Source: Salinarimonas sp. (lineage in GTDB: Bacteria; Pseudomonadota; Alphaproteobacteria; Rhizobiales; Beijerinckiaceae). Taken from it: a stretch of DNA of 64,000 nt. The notes beneath the pieces are model-generated. The model searched no databases. It was not told where the DNA came from and saw nothing but the letters and a program-made list of their open reading frames with translations. Location of the stretch: positions 1,757,501-1,821,500 of the forward strand of contig NZ_CP157794.1 of assembly GCF_040111675.1 (NCBI RefSeq), given 5' to 3'. This document shows positions 37,887 through 46,250 of this stretch, piece by piece. How positions within the stretch are numbered: the first letter of the stretch is position 1; each line of letters begins with the position of its first letter. A program made the translations under genes and the position numbers.

Positions 37887-38570
37887 TCACGGCCGCCAGA
37901 GGGCGTCGAGCAGCGGCACGATCTCGGAGAACCGGTCGACGATCGCCTGCGCCCCGCGATCGCGCAGGGCGCCGACGCCGTGGAAGCCGTAGGAGACGCC
38001 GATCGCGGCGATTCCCGCCGCGCGGGCCATCTCCATGTCGAAGGTGGAATCGCCCACCATCGCCGCGTCCCGCGGCTCGACGCCGGTCTCGGCGAGCGCC
38101 TGCCGGATCATGCCGGGATGGGGCTTGGACGGCGCGTCGTCCGCCGTCTGTACCGTGGCGAACAGCCCCTCCCAGCCCTCGCGGGCGACGAGGTGGTCGA
38201 CGCCCCGCCGGCTCTTTCCGGTGGCGACGCCGAGAAGCACGTCCTCGCGGCGGGAGAGCGCGGCGAGCGTCTCCTTCACGCCGGGATAGAGCGGCTCCTC
38301 GTAGGTGGCGTCCGCCCGCAAGCGGGCGAACACCTGGCGATAGGTCTGCGCCATCGCGTCCGCGAGCTCCGCCCCGGGTCCCTCCTCCTCGTCGAGGAGC
38401 ACCCGGAAAGCCTCCGGCAGCGACAGGCCGACGATGGAGAGCGAGCGCTCCCGCGTCGGCGGGGGCAGCCCGTGCGCGCGGAAGGTCCGCACCTGCGCCT
38501 CGACGATGATGGCCTGGCTGTCGACGAGCGTGCCGTCGACGTCGAGGATGACGAGGCGCAGGCGGGACAT
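37887..38570 (-). CDS. HAD-family phosphatase, phosphoglycolate phosphatase-like
   Basis: 227 residues, HAD subclass IA. Motif I ILDVDGTLVDS with nucleophile Asp, motif II GVATGKS, motif III Lys in APSKPHPGM and motif IV GDSTFDMEMARAAG; helical cap between I and II. A gph-like activity is the best guess but substrates vary in this class. Lies 2 bp after the acidic small protein gene and 50 bp before the ATP12 gene; the order rluC, HAD and ATP12 is a common alphaproteobacterial cluster. Confidence 0.88.
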   Translation of the reverse strand: MSRLRLVILDVDGTLVDSQAIIVEAQVRTFRAHGLPPPTRERSLSIVGLSLPEAFRVLLDEEEGPGAELADAMAQTYRQVFARLRADATYEEPLYPGVKETLAALSRREDVLLGVATGKSRRGVDHLVAREGWEGLFATVQTADDAPSKPHPGMIRQALAETGVEPRDAAMVGDSTFDMEMARAAGIAAIGVSYGFHGVGALRDRGAQAIVDRFSEIVPLLDALWRP

Positions 38571-38571
38571 C

Positions 38572-38865
38572 TCAGTCCTCGTCCTCGTCGTCCTCCTCGA
38601 GGCCGTCGATCGGCACGAGGAACATGACGACGGGCTCGTCGTCCTCCTCGGCGTCCTCGTCCATCTCGGCCTCCTCGAAGGCCTCGATCTCCTCCTCGGT
38701 GGAGGCGCGCACCTTGAGCGGGCTCTCGCCGTTCCAGATCTGGCGGCCCTCGCTCTCGAGCTCGATCATCTCGTCGGCGAGGCTCTCGAGCAGCTCGCGG
38801 GCTTCCGCCTCGGGGGTGGCGTCGGTGACGGCGATGGCGCGGCCGTCGATCTCGAGCGTGAACAT
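38572..38865 (-). CDS. Small acidic hypothetical protein
   Basis: 97 residues, nearly a quarter Glu plus many Asp; the tail is DGLEEDDEDED. N-terminal half MFTLEIDGRAIAVTDATPEAEA reads as a small beta-fold, and the middle as a helix (ELLESLADEMIELESEG). No family recognised. It sits between rluC-like and HAD genes in the same direction. Ribosome site AAAGGACGCAATCGCC before ATG 38865 is weak. Confidence 0.65.
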   Translation of the reverse strand: MFTLEIDGRAIAVTDATPEAEARELLESLADEMIELESEGRQIWNGESPLKVRASTEEEIEAFEEAEMDEDAEEDDEPVVMFLVPIDGLEEDDEDED

Positions 38866-38920
38866 GGCGATTGCGTCCTTTCGGCCTTTCTCGACCGGTC
38901 TGGGGGAAGGGGTGGGTCTC

Positions 38921-40183
38921 TCACTCCTCCGGGGCTTCGACGATCGGATCGTAGGCGTCCGTGTCGAGGCCCAGGAGGTTGAAGGTCTGCTGCATGTGCG
39001 GCGGCAACGGCGCCGTGACGTCGATGGGCCTGCCCGTGCGCGGATGCGGGATGACGATCCGCCGCGCCAGGAGATGCAGCCGGTTCTGGATGCCGCCGGG
39101 CAGCTCCCAGTTCTCGACGTTGAAGTATTTCGGGTCGCCGATGATCGGATGCCCCACCGAGGCCGCGTGGACGCGCAGCTGGTGGGTGCGGCCCGTCACC
39201 GGCTTCAGCGACAGCCAGGCGAGCTTCTGCGCCGACTGCTCGATCACGGCGTAGTAGGTCAGCGCGTGCTCCGCCCCCTCGTCGCCGTGCTTGGCGACGC
39301 GCATGCGGCTGTCGCCATCGGGCAGCATCTCCTTGGCGATGTAGGTCGAGATCCGGCCCTGGCGCGTCTTCGGCACGCCCGCGACGATCGCCCAGTAGAC
39401 CTTGCGCGTCGCCCGCGAGCGGAAGCTCTTGGAGAGCACGCTCGCCGAAAAGCGCGACTTCGCCACGACGAGGCAGCCCGCCGTCTCCTTGTCCAGCCGG
39501 TGGACGAGGCGGGGCTTCTCGCCCTTGAGGTCGCGCATCGCCTCGAGCAGCCCGTCGACGTGGCGCGTCGTGCCGGACCCGCCCTGGGAGGCGAGGCCGG
39601 CGGGCTTGTTCAGGACGAGGACGTCCTTGTCCTCGTAGAGCGTGATCGAGCGCAGGAACTCGGCGTCGCCCTCGTCGCGCGCCGTCGAGCGCGGGCGCTG
39701 CTCCTCGAGCTTCAGCGGCGGCACGCGCACGCTCTGGCCCGCGGCGAGGCGCTCGTTCGGCTTCATGCGCTTGCCGTCGACGCGCAGCTGGCCGGTGCGG
39801 ATGATGCGCTGGATATGGGTGAAGGCGAGCTGGGGGAACCGCGCCGACAGGAAACGGTCGAGCCGCATCTCTCCCTCGTCCGGCTCGACAACGAGCGTCT
39901 GGATGCCGGTGGCGAGGGTCGCCGTCGCGGCGTCCTTCTGGACGCGCTTCGGGGGAAGCTTGGGGGAGGGGAGGGCGGCCTTGCCGGGCCCCTTCGGCGC
40001 CGCCGTCTCGCGCTGGGCAGGCTTCGCCGCGCCAGGCTTGCCGGCTTTCGCCGCCGCGGGCTTGCCGGCCTTCGCCGCCGCAGGCTTCCGCGGCCGCGCG
40101 GCGCCGCCGCCCGCGCCCGGGGCGCGCGCGAGCTTGCGCGATGTCTGGCGGGGACCGCCGCGGGGTGATCTCGTCTGCGTCAT
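38921..40183 (-). CDS. rluC: RluC-type 23S rRNA pseudouridine synthase
   Basis: 420 residues. Residues about 1-85 form a Lys/Ala/Pro-rich basic tail (several AAAKAGKP repeats). An S4-like RNA-binding domain follows (MRLDRFLSARFPQLAFTHIQRIIRTG). The RluA-family catalytic domain comes next: VLNKPAGLASQGG, the catalytic Asp in HRLDKETAGCLVV, and PVTGRTHQLRVHAASVGHPIIGD. Modifies U in 23S rRNA. Start MTQTRS at 40183. Confidence 0.92.
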   Translation of the reverse strand: MTQTRSPRGGPRQTSRKLARAPGAGGGAARPRKPAAAKAGKPAAAKAGKPGAAKPAQRETAAPKGPGKAALPSPKLPPKRVQKDAATATLATGIQTLVVEPDEGEMRLDRFLSARFPQLAFTHIQRIIRTGQLRVDGKRMKPNERLAAGQSVRVPPLKLEEQRPRSTARDEGDAEFLRSITLYEDKDVLVLNKPAGLASQGGSGTTRHVDGLLEAMRDLKGEKPRLVHRLDKETAGCLVVAKSRFSASVLSKSFRSRATRKVYWAIVAGVPKTRQGRISTYIAKEMLPDGDSRMRVAKHGDEGAEHALTYYAVIEQSAQKLAWLSLKPVTGRTHQLRVHAASVGHPIIGDPKYFNVENWELPGGIQNRLHLLARRIVIPHPRTGRPIDVTAPLPPHMQQTFNLLGLDTDAYDPIVEAPEE

Positions 40184-40440
40184 GGGCGTGGCTCTAGCAC
40201 CGCAACGAGCCGGCGGCAAACGGGTTCGGGGCGCTCAGCGGGGGGGGGGGGGGGCGCCCCAACCGCGGCCGGAGTGCGCCCGTCGGCCTCCTGCGGCGTC
40301 GGTGCGAGCGTGAGGCGCGGCTCGAGCGCCATCGCCCAGGCGAGCTCGGCGATGCTGCGCCGATCGAGGCGGCCCTGCCGCTCCTCGCGCGGCTGCGGGC
40401 GAACCTCGATGCGGAGCGGGACGGGGGTGAGCGTCCCGGC
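40184..40440. other. Gap with a 15-nt poly-G tract and an open frame after the methyltransferase stop
   Basis: 257 bp with no assigned gene. A run of 15 G residues lies at 40240-40254. On the minus strand, the frame of the methyltransferase continues open right after its TGA at 40441-40443, giving LTPVPLRIEVRPQPREER, then QGRLDRRSIAELAWAMALEP and LTLAPTPQEADG, before a Pro stretch coded by the G/C run. It reads like protein but has no start, so it may be a relic or the read-through tail. Confidence 0.4.
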
Positions 40441-41079
40441 TCACACCCTCTGCAACAGGCTCGCCTGGAACCGCTGCTCGCTGCCCCACGGGGTGCGGTG
40501 CACGATCCGCCGCGCGTCCCTCAGCGCGAAGCCCGCCCCCAGCGTCGCGGCGAGGTCGTCGGGATCCGTGCGCTGCACGGGCAGCCCGCTGCAGCGCTCG
40601 GGACCGTCGGCGGCGAAGGTCGCGATCAGGGCGTGGCCGCCGGGGCGCAGGGCGGAGGCGAGCCGCGCCAGATAGGCGTCGCGCGCCTCCGGGTCGACGA
40701 GGAAATGAAACGCGGCGCGGTCGTGCCAGAGATCGTAGGACCCCTCCGGCGTCCACGTGGTGACGTCCGCGGCGACGAAGCGCACCCGCGCCCCGTCCGG
40801 CCCGAGCCGCGCCCGGGTGCGGGCGAGCGCCGTCTCGGAGAGGTCGAGGAGCGTGATCTCGGGGACGCCGCGCTCGAGCAGCGCATCGACGAAGCGCGAG
40901 GTGCCCGCGCCGATGTCGATGACGGTCTCCGGCGCGAGCCCGGCGGCGTCGATCAGCGCGAGCGAGGTCTCCGCCCGCGGCTCGAACCAGCTGAGCGCGT
41001 CCTCGCCCTTCTCGGAATAGACGCGCTCCCAATGAGCGCGGCGGGATTCGGCGCTGGTCGACGCGGGCTCGTCGCTCAC
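40441..41079 (-). CDS. Class I SAM-dependent methyltransferase
   Basis: 212 residues. The SAM motif is VIDIGAGTSRFVDALLERG, followed by ITLLDLSETALARTRARLG, and RFVAADVTTWTP; HWERVYSEKGEDALSWFEPR at the N-terminus is typical of a small tellurite-resistance-like or thiopurine-type methyltransferase. GTG start at 41079 overlaps the rpoH stop by 4 bp, so it is coupled to rpoH. Substrate unknown. Confidence 0.87.
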   Translation of the reverse strand: MSDEPASTSAESRRAHWERVYSEKGEDALSWFEPRAETSLALIDAAGLAPETVIDIGAGTSRFVDALLERGVPEITLLDLSETALARTRARLGPDGARVRFVAADVTTWTPEGSYDLWHDRAAFHFLVDPEARDAYLARLASALRPGGHALIATFAADGPERCSGLPVQRTDPDDLAATLGAGFALRDARRIVHRTPWGSEQRFQASLLQRV

Positions 41080-41987
41080 GGCGCCCGCGCGTCGGTCAGC
41101 TCTCGGGGCCGGCCCGGGGCGGTCTCGAGGGCGGCGACGTTCTTCTTGACGGCCTCCTGCACCTTCTCGAAGGCGCGCACCTCGATCTGGCGCACGCGCT
41201 CGCGCGAGACGCCGAACTCGGTGGAGAGGTCCTCCAGCGTGATCGGATCGTCCGACAGGCGGCGCGCCTCGAAGATGCGGCGCTCGCGCTCGTTGAGCAC
41301 GCCGAGCGCCTCCCGCAGGGCGGCGAGCCGGTTCTGGCCCTCCTCCTGCGCGGCGAGGAGCGTCTCCTGCGAGGCCGAATCGTCGACGAGCCAGTCCTGC
41401 CACTCGCCCTCGCCCTCCTCGCGCAGGGGCGCGTTGAGCGAGGCGTCGCCGCCCAGCCGGCGATTCATGTCGATGACGTCCTGCTCGGTCACGCCGAGAC
41501 GAGTCGCGATCTCCTTCACCTGGTCGGGGCGCAGGTCGCCCTCCTCCAGCGCGGAGATTCGGCTCTTGGCCTTGCGCAGGTTGAAGAACAGCTTCTTCTG
41601 GTTCGCGGTCGTGCCCATCTTCACGAGCGACCACGAGCGCAGGATGTATTCCTGGATCGCCGCCTTGATCCACCACATCGCGTAGGTGGCCAGCCGGAAC
41701 CCCTTGTCGGGCTCGAAGCGCTTGATGGCCTGCATCAGGCCGACATTGCCCTCCGAGACGACTTCCGAGATCGGCAGGCCGTAGCCGCGATAGCCCATGG
41801 CGATCTTCGCCACGAGACGCAGATGCGAGGTGACGAGCTTGTGCGCGGCGTCGGAATCCCCATGTTCCCGCCAGCGCTTGGCGAGCATGAATTCCTCGGC
41901 CGGATCGAGCATCGGAAACTTGCGGATCTCGTCCAGATAGCGGGAGAGACCGCCTTCGTTGGCGAGTACGGGCAGCGCGCCAGCCAT
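41076..41987 (-). CDS. rpoH: RNA polymerase sigma-32 factor
   Basis: 303 residues. Region 2: AAHKLVTSHLRLVAKIAMGYRGYGLP and the RpoH-box-like MWWIKAAIQEYILRSWSLVKMGTT. Region 4 HTH: LTLEDLSTEFGVSRERVRQIEVRAFEKVQ (here ITLEDLSTEF). QKKLFFNLRKAK is the RpoH box, which identifies it as a heat-shock sigma. Complete. The adjacent 200 bp upstream (to rluD) holds its promoter. Confidence 0.96.
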   Translation of the reverse strand: MAGALPVLANEGGLSRYLDEIRKFPMLDPAEEFMLAKRWREHGDSDAAHKLVTSHLRLVAKIAMGYRGYGLPISEVVSEGNVGLMQAIKRFEPDKGFRLATYAMWWIKAAIQEYILRSWSLVKMGTTANQKKLFFNLRKAKSRISALEEGDLRPDQVKEIATRLGVTEQDVIDMNRRLGGDASLNAPLREEGEGEWQDWLVDDSASQETLLAAQEEGQNRLAALREALGVLNERERRIFEARRLSDDPITLEDLSTEFGVSRERVRQIEVRAFEKVQEAVKKNVAALETAPGRPRELTDARAP

Positions 41988-42187
41988 GTGTTCTCCTCCT
42001 TCGGCCCCCGCGAAGGGCGGGCCCTACGCGGCCTCCTCCGGACAGCCGCGCCATCCCTCGATATAGGACGCGGCTCGCTGGATTTGAAGATCGGGCGGAC
42101 CCGAACGCGTCCGAGGGTAACGCATGTGTGAAAAAAGGTTCGCCGACACACGCCGAATTTACCGGCGACGGGCGGTCGCGGCGCCCG

Positions 42188-43270
42188 TCAGGCGCCCTCG
42201 AGCGCCGCGACGAGCCGCGCCATGTCCGCGGGCGGGGGGCGCTCGAAGCGAATCTCCTCGCCCGTGCGCGGATGGGCGAAGCCCAGCACCTCGGCGTGCA
42301 GCGCCTGGCGCCCGAGCGCCGCGAGCGCCTCGCGGGCCTCCTGCGACAGCCGCGTCGCCTTGGTCTTGAACCCCGCCCCGTAGAGCGCGTCGCCGAGAAG
42401 CGGATGGCCGATATGCGCCATGTGCACGCGGATCTGGTGCGTGCGCCCGGTCTCGAGCGCGCAGCGCACGCGGCTCGCCGCCGGCGCGCCGTCCGGCCCG
42501 TCGTAGGTCTCCTCCACCTGCCAGTGGGTGATCGCCTCGCGGCCCTTGGCGAGCGGCACGACGGCCATCTTCTCGCGATTGGCGGGGCTGCGCCCGATCG
42601 GCGCCTCCACCGTCCCGTGCGGCCGCGACGGCACGCCCCAGACGAGCGCGACGTATTCCCGCTCGAGCGGGCCCGTACGGCCGTGGTCGGCGAATTGCGC
42701 GGCCAGCGCCTTGTGGGCCGCGTCCGTCTTGGCGACGACGAGGAGGCCCGACGTGTCCTTGTCGAGCCGATGGACGATCCCCGGCCGGCGCACCCCGCCG
42801 ATGCCCGACAGGCTCTCCCCGCAATGGGCGATGAGGGCGTTGACGAGCGTGCCGGTCTCGTGCCCGGCGGCCGGGTGGACCACGAGGCCCGGCGGCTTGT
42901 CGATCACGACGAGGTCCGCGTCCTCGAAGACGATGTCGAGCGGGATGTCCTCGCCCCGCGGCGTGGCCGGCAGGGGAGGGGGGATGGTCAGCGCGAGCCG
43001 GGCGCCGTCGGGCACCTTGGCGGATGCGTTGCCGGCGGGGCGCCCGTCGAGCGTCGCCCGGCCGGTCTTGATCAGGTCCTGCACCCGCGCCCGCGAGAGA
43101 TCGGGAAAGGCCTGTGCCAGCACCCGGTCGAGGCGGTCCGGCGGGCCGGCATGGACATGCGCGCGCACCTCCTCGCCGGCCGATTCCTGCGCCGCCTCGT
43201 CCGGACCGAGCACGTCCTCGTCGTCGGGCCCGATCTCGGCGATATCTCGCAAACCCTTGTCCTGTCCCAA
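42188..43270 (-). CDS. rluD: RluD-type 23S rRNA pseudouridine synthase
   Basis: 360 residues; the N-terminal 40 residues are acidic, then an S4 domain (RLDRVLAQAFPDLSRARVQDLIKTG) and catalytic domain with VIDKPPGLVVHPAAGH, HRLDKDTSGLLVVAK (catalytic Asp) and TGRTHQIRVHMAHIGHPLLGD. Targets helix 69 uridines in 23S rRNA. Located upstream of rpoH, the classical alphaproteobacterial rluD-rpoH pair. Confidence 0.94.
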   Translation of the reverse strand: MGQDKGLRDIAEIGPDDEDVLGPDEAAQESAGEEVRAHVHAGPPDRLDRVLAQAFPDLSRARVQDLIKTGRATLDGRPAGNASAKVPDGARLALTIPPPLPATPRGEDIPLDIVFEDADLVVIDKPPGLVVHPAAGHETGTLVNALIAHCGESLSGIGGVRRPGIVHRLDKDTSGLLVVAKTDAAHKALAAQFADHGRTGPLEREYVALVWGVPSRPHGTVEAPIGRSPANREKMAVVPLAKGREAITHWQVEETYDGPDGAPAASRVRCALETGRTHQIRVHMAHIGHPLLGDALYGAGFKTKATRLSQEAREALAALGRQALHAEVLGFAHPRTGEEIRFERPPPADMARLVAALEGA

Positions 43271-43328
43271 AAATCCTCGCTCCCGGGCCGCCGGCCCGAA
43301 GTTTTTTCGTTTTTCTGCGCCGGGGGGC

Positions 43329-43357
43329 TTGTGCCGCCCGCGGCGTCTGGATATACG
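43329..43357 (+). promoter_or_regulatory. Candidate promoter of tRNA-Glu
   Basis: TTGTGC at 43329-43334 and TATACG at 43352-43357 are separated by 17 bp and lie about 20 bp before the tRNA. Spacing and position suit a stable-RNA sigma-70 promoter. Confidence 0.5.
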
Positions 43358-43376
43358 AACGGCCTCGCGCCGGCCA

Positions 43377-43452
43377 GCTCCCTTCGTCTAGCGGTCTAGG
43401 ACGTCGCCCTCTCACGGCGAAAACAGGGGTTCGAGTCCCCTAGGGAGCGCCA
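43377..43452 (+). tRNA. tRNA-Glu (anticodon CTC)
   Basis: 76 nt with an encoded CCA. Acceptor stem GCTCCCT/AGGGAGC, D arm, anticodon stem-loop CGCC-CTCTCAC-GGCG giving anticodon CTC, and T arm AGGGG-TTCGAGT-CCCCT. It matches the E. coli tRNA-Glu layout closely. Confidence 0.95.
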
Positions 43453-43674
43453 CGGCAGCGAGCTTTCCTCCAGCACCGAGCCTTTCGGCCTGCCGCACCG
43501 GCCGGGCCGTCGGCTCCGTGCCGGGGCGCCGATCTCGACGCGTGGCGCCCGGGAGGGCTCGGACCTCGACGGCGCCTGAAACCATCGGTTCGCGTCGAAG
43601 TGGGACGAGCAGGCTCGCGGCGAGCCCGGGCCGCCACGCGTCGTCGCCATCACGAGGGACGAACATCGCCCCGG

Positions 43675-43941
43675 CTCTGCGAGCCGGCTTTCACAGAGGC
43701 GCAGCTCCCGGGCGACGGCGAGGTCGATCACGACGGCGACGTCGCGCATCCGCGCGACGGGGAGGTCGCCGGGCGCCGTGCCGTGGAGGAGGATGCGCTC
43801 CGCCTGTGCGCCGGCGAGCCGATCGACGTCGTAGGAGCGCGCCGCCACCGAGATCAGGGCGCGGGGCTCGCGGACGAGCCGCTCGTAGGGGCTGAGCAGC
43901 GGGAGGCCCTCGGCGAGGGCCGCGTCGCACGAGCGACCTCA
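43675..43941 (-). pseudogene. Remnant of an ABC transporter substrate-binding protein (ABC_sub_bind family)
   Basis: One minus-strand frame reads AEGLPLLSPYERLVREPRAL, then ISVAARSYDVDRLAGAQAER, ILLHGTAPGDLPVARM and VVIDLAVARELRL. This is the C-terminal part of the ABC_sub_bind family (PF04392), where the usual ending is ADLPVEQPTRFELVINLKTA-like. The beginning is absent, with a stop just upstream near 43945, and the frame runs on without a proper stop. A decayed gene beside tRNA-Glu. The rest of 43453-44064 holds nothing recognisable. Confidence 0.65.
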
Positions 43942-44064
43942 GTCGCCGAGCCCGCCCTTCTCGCATGGGAAGGCTCGCACGGATGCGAGCCGGGAGCCGA
44001 ACGCGATCCTCCACCGTCCGCCCGCGAGACGCGCGCGCTCGCGCCCGCTCCGGCCGGACCGTGC

Positions 44065-44997
44065 CTAGTCTCGGGGACGGCTGGCGGCGATCCAGTCACC
44101 GCGATCGACCGCGCCTCGCGCCATGCGCTCGATCAGCTCCCTCATGGTCTCGCGCAGATGGGTCGGCTGGTCGGCGATCCGCGACAGCATCATCAGCGTG
44201 CGGACCGGCGTCGGCTCGACGATCGGCCGAGCCGTGAGCACGCCCGCCTTCAGCTGCTCGCGCACGAGCACCTTGGGCGCGATCGTGCAGGCGAGACCCG
44301 TCTCCAGAGCGCCGAGCGTCGCGGCGATGGAGGCGAGCTGCAGGCTGGCCTTGCGCTCCAGCCGCGAGAAGGTTCCCGATCGATCGCTCAAGGCGCGAGA
44401 CAGGGTGTTCGACCGCAGCAGCGCCAAGGGGAACCGCGCGATCTCGTCGAGCGCGATCGGCAGCGTCCCCTCGCCGATCAGGGCCGGCTTGCCGATGCAG
44501 AACAGCTCCTCCTGAAGCAGCGGCCTGCGGTTCGTGATCTCGTCGGGCGGCGGATTGTAGACCAGCGCCATGTCGGTCTCCCCGGCCACGAGGTTGGCGT
44601 AGGCGATGCCGGACAGGGCCTCGATGAGGATGAGCCGCACCTGCGGATGGTCCCGCATCACTGCGCCCAGGAGCTCGGTGCCGATCACCTTGATGACCGA
44701 GAACGGCATGCCGATCGCGATCTCGCCGACGAGATCGACGCTGGCCGAGCGCAGGTCGTTGCGCGCCTGCTCGATCGAGCGAAGGATGAAGCGGGCGTGC
44801 TCGTAGAGCCGCAGGCCGGCGGCGGTGGGCTCCATCCCGCGCGGCTTCCGCACGAAGAGCGCAGTGCCGAGCTCCTCCTCCAGCGCGACGATGTGGGCCG
44901 AGATCGCCGATTGCGCGACGTTGCAGTGGTTCGCGGCGTGAGACACGTTCCTGTGCTCGCATACCGCCTGAAAGTAGCGCAGCTGTCGAGCATCCAT
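44065..44997 (-). CDS. LysR-family transcriptional regulator
   Basis: 310 residues. N-terminal winged HTH (QLRYFQAVCEHRNVSHAANH, then SAISAHIVALEEELGTALFVR) and a C-terminal effector domain with LVAGETDMALVYNPP and GLACTIAPKVLV. It is close in pattern to NAC/CynR-type LTTRs. Divergent from the CoA-transferase gene across 109 bp that contains a perfect dyad; it almost certainly controls that operon. Confidence 0.93.
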   Translation of the reverse strand: MDARQLRYFQAVCEHRNVSHAANHCNVAQSAISAHIVALEEELGTALFVRKPRGMEPTAAGLRLYEHARFILRSIEQARNDLRSASVDLVGEIAIGMPFSVIKVIGTELLGAVMRDHPQVRLILIEALSGIAYANLVAGETDMALVYNPPPDEITNRRPLLQEELFCIGKPALIGEGTLPIALDEIARFPLALLRSNTLSRALSDRSGTFSRLERKASLQLASIAATLGALETGLACTIAPKVLVREQLKAGVLTARPIVEPTPVRTLMMLSRIADQPTHLRETMRELIERMARGAVDRGDWIAASRPRD

Positions 44998-45025
44998 CGA
45001 CGTTCTCTCGCTGGCGTTCTGGTTT

Positions 45026-45044
45026 TCAGATCGCGACGATCTGA
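45026..45044. promoter_or_regulatory. Candidate LysR operator
   Basis: Perfect dyad TCAGATCG-CGA-CGATCTGA, 8-bp arms with a 3-nt spacer, in the divergent region between the LysR gene and the CoA-transferase gene. LTTR binding sites are dyads of this kind. Confidence 0.6.
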
Positions 45045-45106
45045 TTTAACTGTTTTTCCGCGACGAGCTCAATCGATACCGTCCCTGGAAGCTGAGGGGA
45101 GGGCCC

Positions 45107-46249
45107 ATGCGCAAGAATTCGCCTCTGGACGGCATGCGCGTCGTCGAGATGAGCCACATGATCATGGGGCCCTCCTGTGGGATGTTCCTCGGCTTTCTCG
45201 GCGCGGAGGTGATCAAGGTCGAGCCGCCCGAGGGAGACAAGACGCGCAACCTGACCGGCATGGGGTCGGGCTTCTTCCCGACCTTCAATCGCGGCAAGAA
45301 GTCGGTCGTCCTCGACCTCGGGACCGAGGGAGGCCGCGCCGATCTCGAGCGGCTGCTTCGCACGGCCGACGTCTTCGTCGAGAACTTCCGCGACGCCTCG
45401 CTCGCGCGGATGGGATTTTCGCCCGACCAGCTCAGAGCCAGGTTCCCGGGGCTCGTCGTGGCGTCCTGCAAGGGTTTCCTGCACGGGCCCTACGAGAACC
45501 GCACGGCCATGGACGAGGTCGTGCAGATGATGACCGGCATGGCCTACATGACCGGCCCGACCGGCAGGCCTCTGCGGATCGGATCGTCGGCGAACGACAT
45601 CATGGGCGGCCTGTTCTGCGCCTTCGGCGTGCTGGGCGAGCTCCTCCACCGCGAGAAGACCGGCGAAGGCGCGAACGTCCGCACCGGCCTGTTCGAGAAC
45701 TGCCTCCTGCTCGTCGCCCAGCACATGGTGCAGTACGAGATCGAGGGCGTGGAAAGCCCGCCGATGCCCGAGCGCGTCTTCTCGTGGCCGGTATACGATA
45801 TTTTCGAGACGCGGGAGGGTCGCCAGATCTTCGTCGGCGCGGTGACCGAGGGTCAGTGGGGCCAGCTCTGCCGGCTGCTCGAGCTCCGCGGGCTGCTCGA
45901 CGACCCGACCCTGCAGACGCGCCCCCAGCAGATCGCGGCGCGCGACAGGACGCTTCCGGTCGTCGCCGATGCGATCCGCATGCGGGCCTTCGACGATCTC
46001 GTGGCTGCCTTCGAGGAGACGGGGATACCGTTCTCGCCGATCGCGCGTCCGGCGGAAATGTACGACGATCCCCACGTCAACAGGCCGGGCGGCCTGATGA
46101 CGTCGCACTACCCGGACAAGAAGGACTTCCGCGCGCCCGGGCTGCCGTACACGGTCGACGGCGTGACGCCGTGCCCCGTCTCGCTCGATCTGCCCTCGAT
46201 CGGGCAGCACACCGAGGACGTTCTCTCCCGGCTGCGCGAGGGGGCCTGA
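45107..46249 (+). CDS. CaiB/BaiF family CoA-transferase
   Basis: 380 residues, family III CoA-transferase: MRVVEMSHMIMGPSCGMFLGFLGAEVIKVEPPEGD-type opening (shown in part as GAEVIKVEPPEGD), NRGKKSVVLDL, FVENFRDASLARMG and MDEVVQMMTGMAYMTGP. The catalytic Asp is expected in the TAMDEVVQ segment. It moves CoA between succinyl-CoA and an organic acid. First gene of a five-gene operon ending in a TRAP transporter; followed after 1 bp by a lyase gene. Ribosome site GAGGGGAGGG. Confidence 0.92.
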   Translation: MRKNSPLDGMRVVEMSHMIMGPSCGMFLGFLGAEVIKVEPPEGDKTRNLTGMGSGFFPTFNRGKKSVVLDLGTEGGRADLERLLRTADVFVENFRDASLARMGFSPDQLRARFPGLVVASCKGFLHGPYENRTAMDEVVQMMTGMAYMTGPTGRPLRIGSSANDIMGGLFCAFGVLGELLHREKTGEGANVRTGLFENCLLLVAQHMVQYEIEGVESPPMPERVFSWPVYDIFETREGRQIFVGAVTEGQWGQLCRLLELRGLLDDPTLQTRPQQIAARDRTLPVVADAIRMRAFDDLVAAFEETGIPFSPIARPAEMYDDPHVNRPGGLMTSHYPDKKDFRAPGLPYTVDGVTPCPVSLDLPSIGQHTEDVLSRLREGA

Positions 46250-46250
46250 G

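Noticed and set aside
41988-42187. A heat-shock-type promoter upstream of rpoH
   Set aside because: A TATATC-like -10 exists, but no convincing -35 lies at the proper spacing.
43377-43452. tRNA-Glu as an att site with a duplicated 3' end bounding an island
   Set aside because: No second copy of the tRNA 3' end and no integrase were found in the window.
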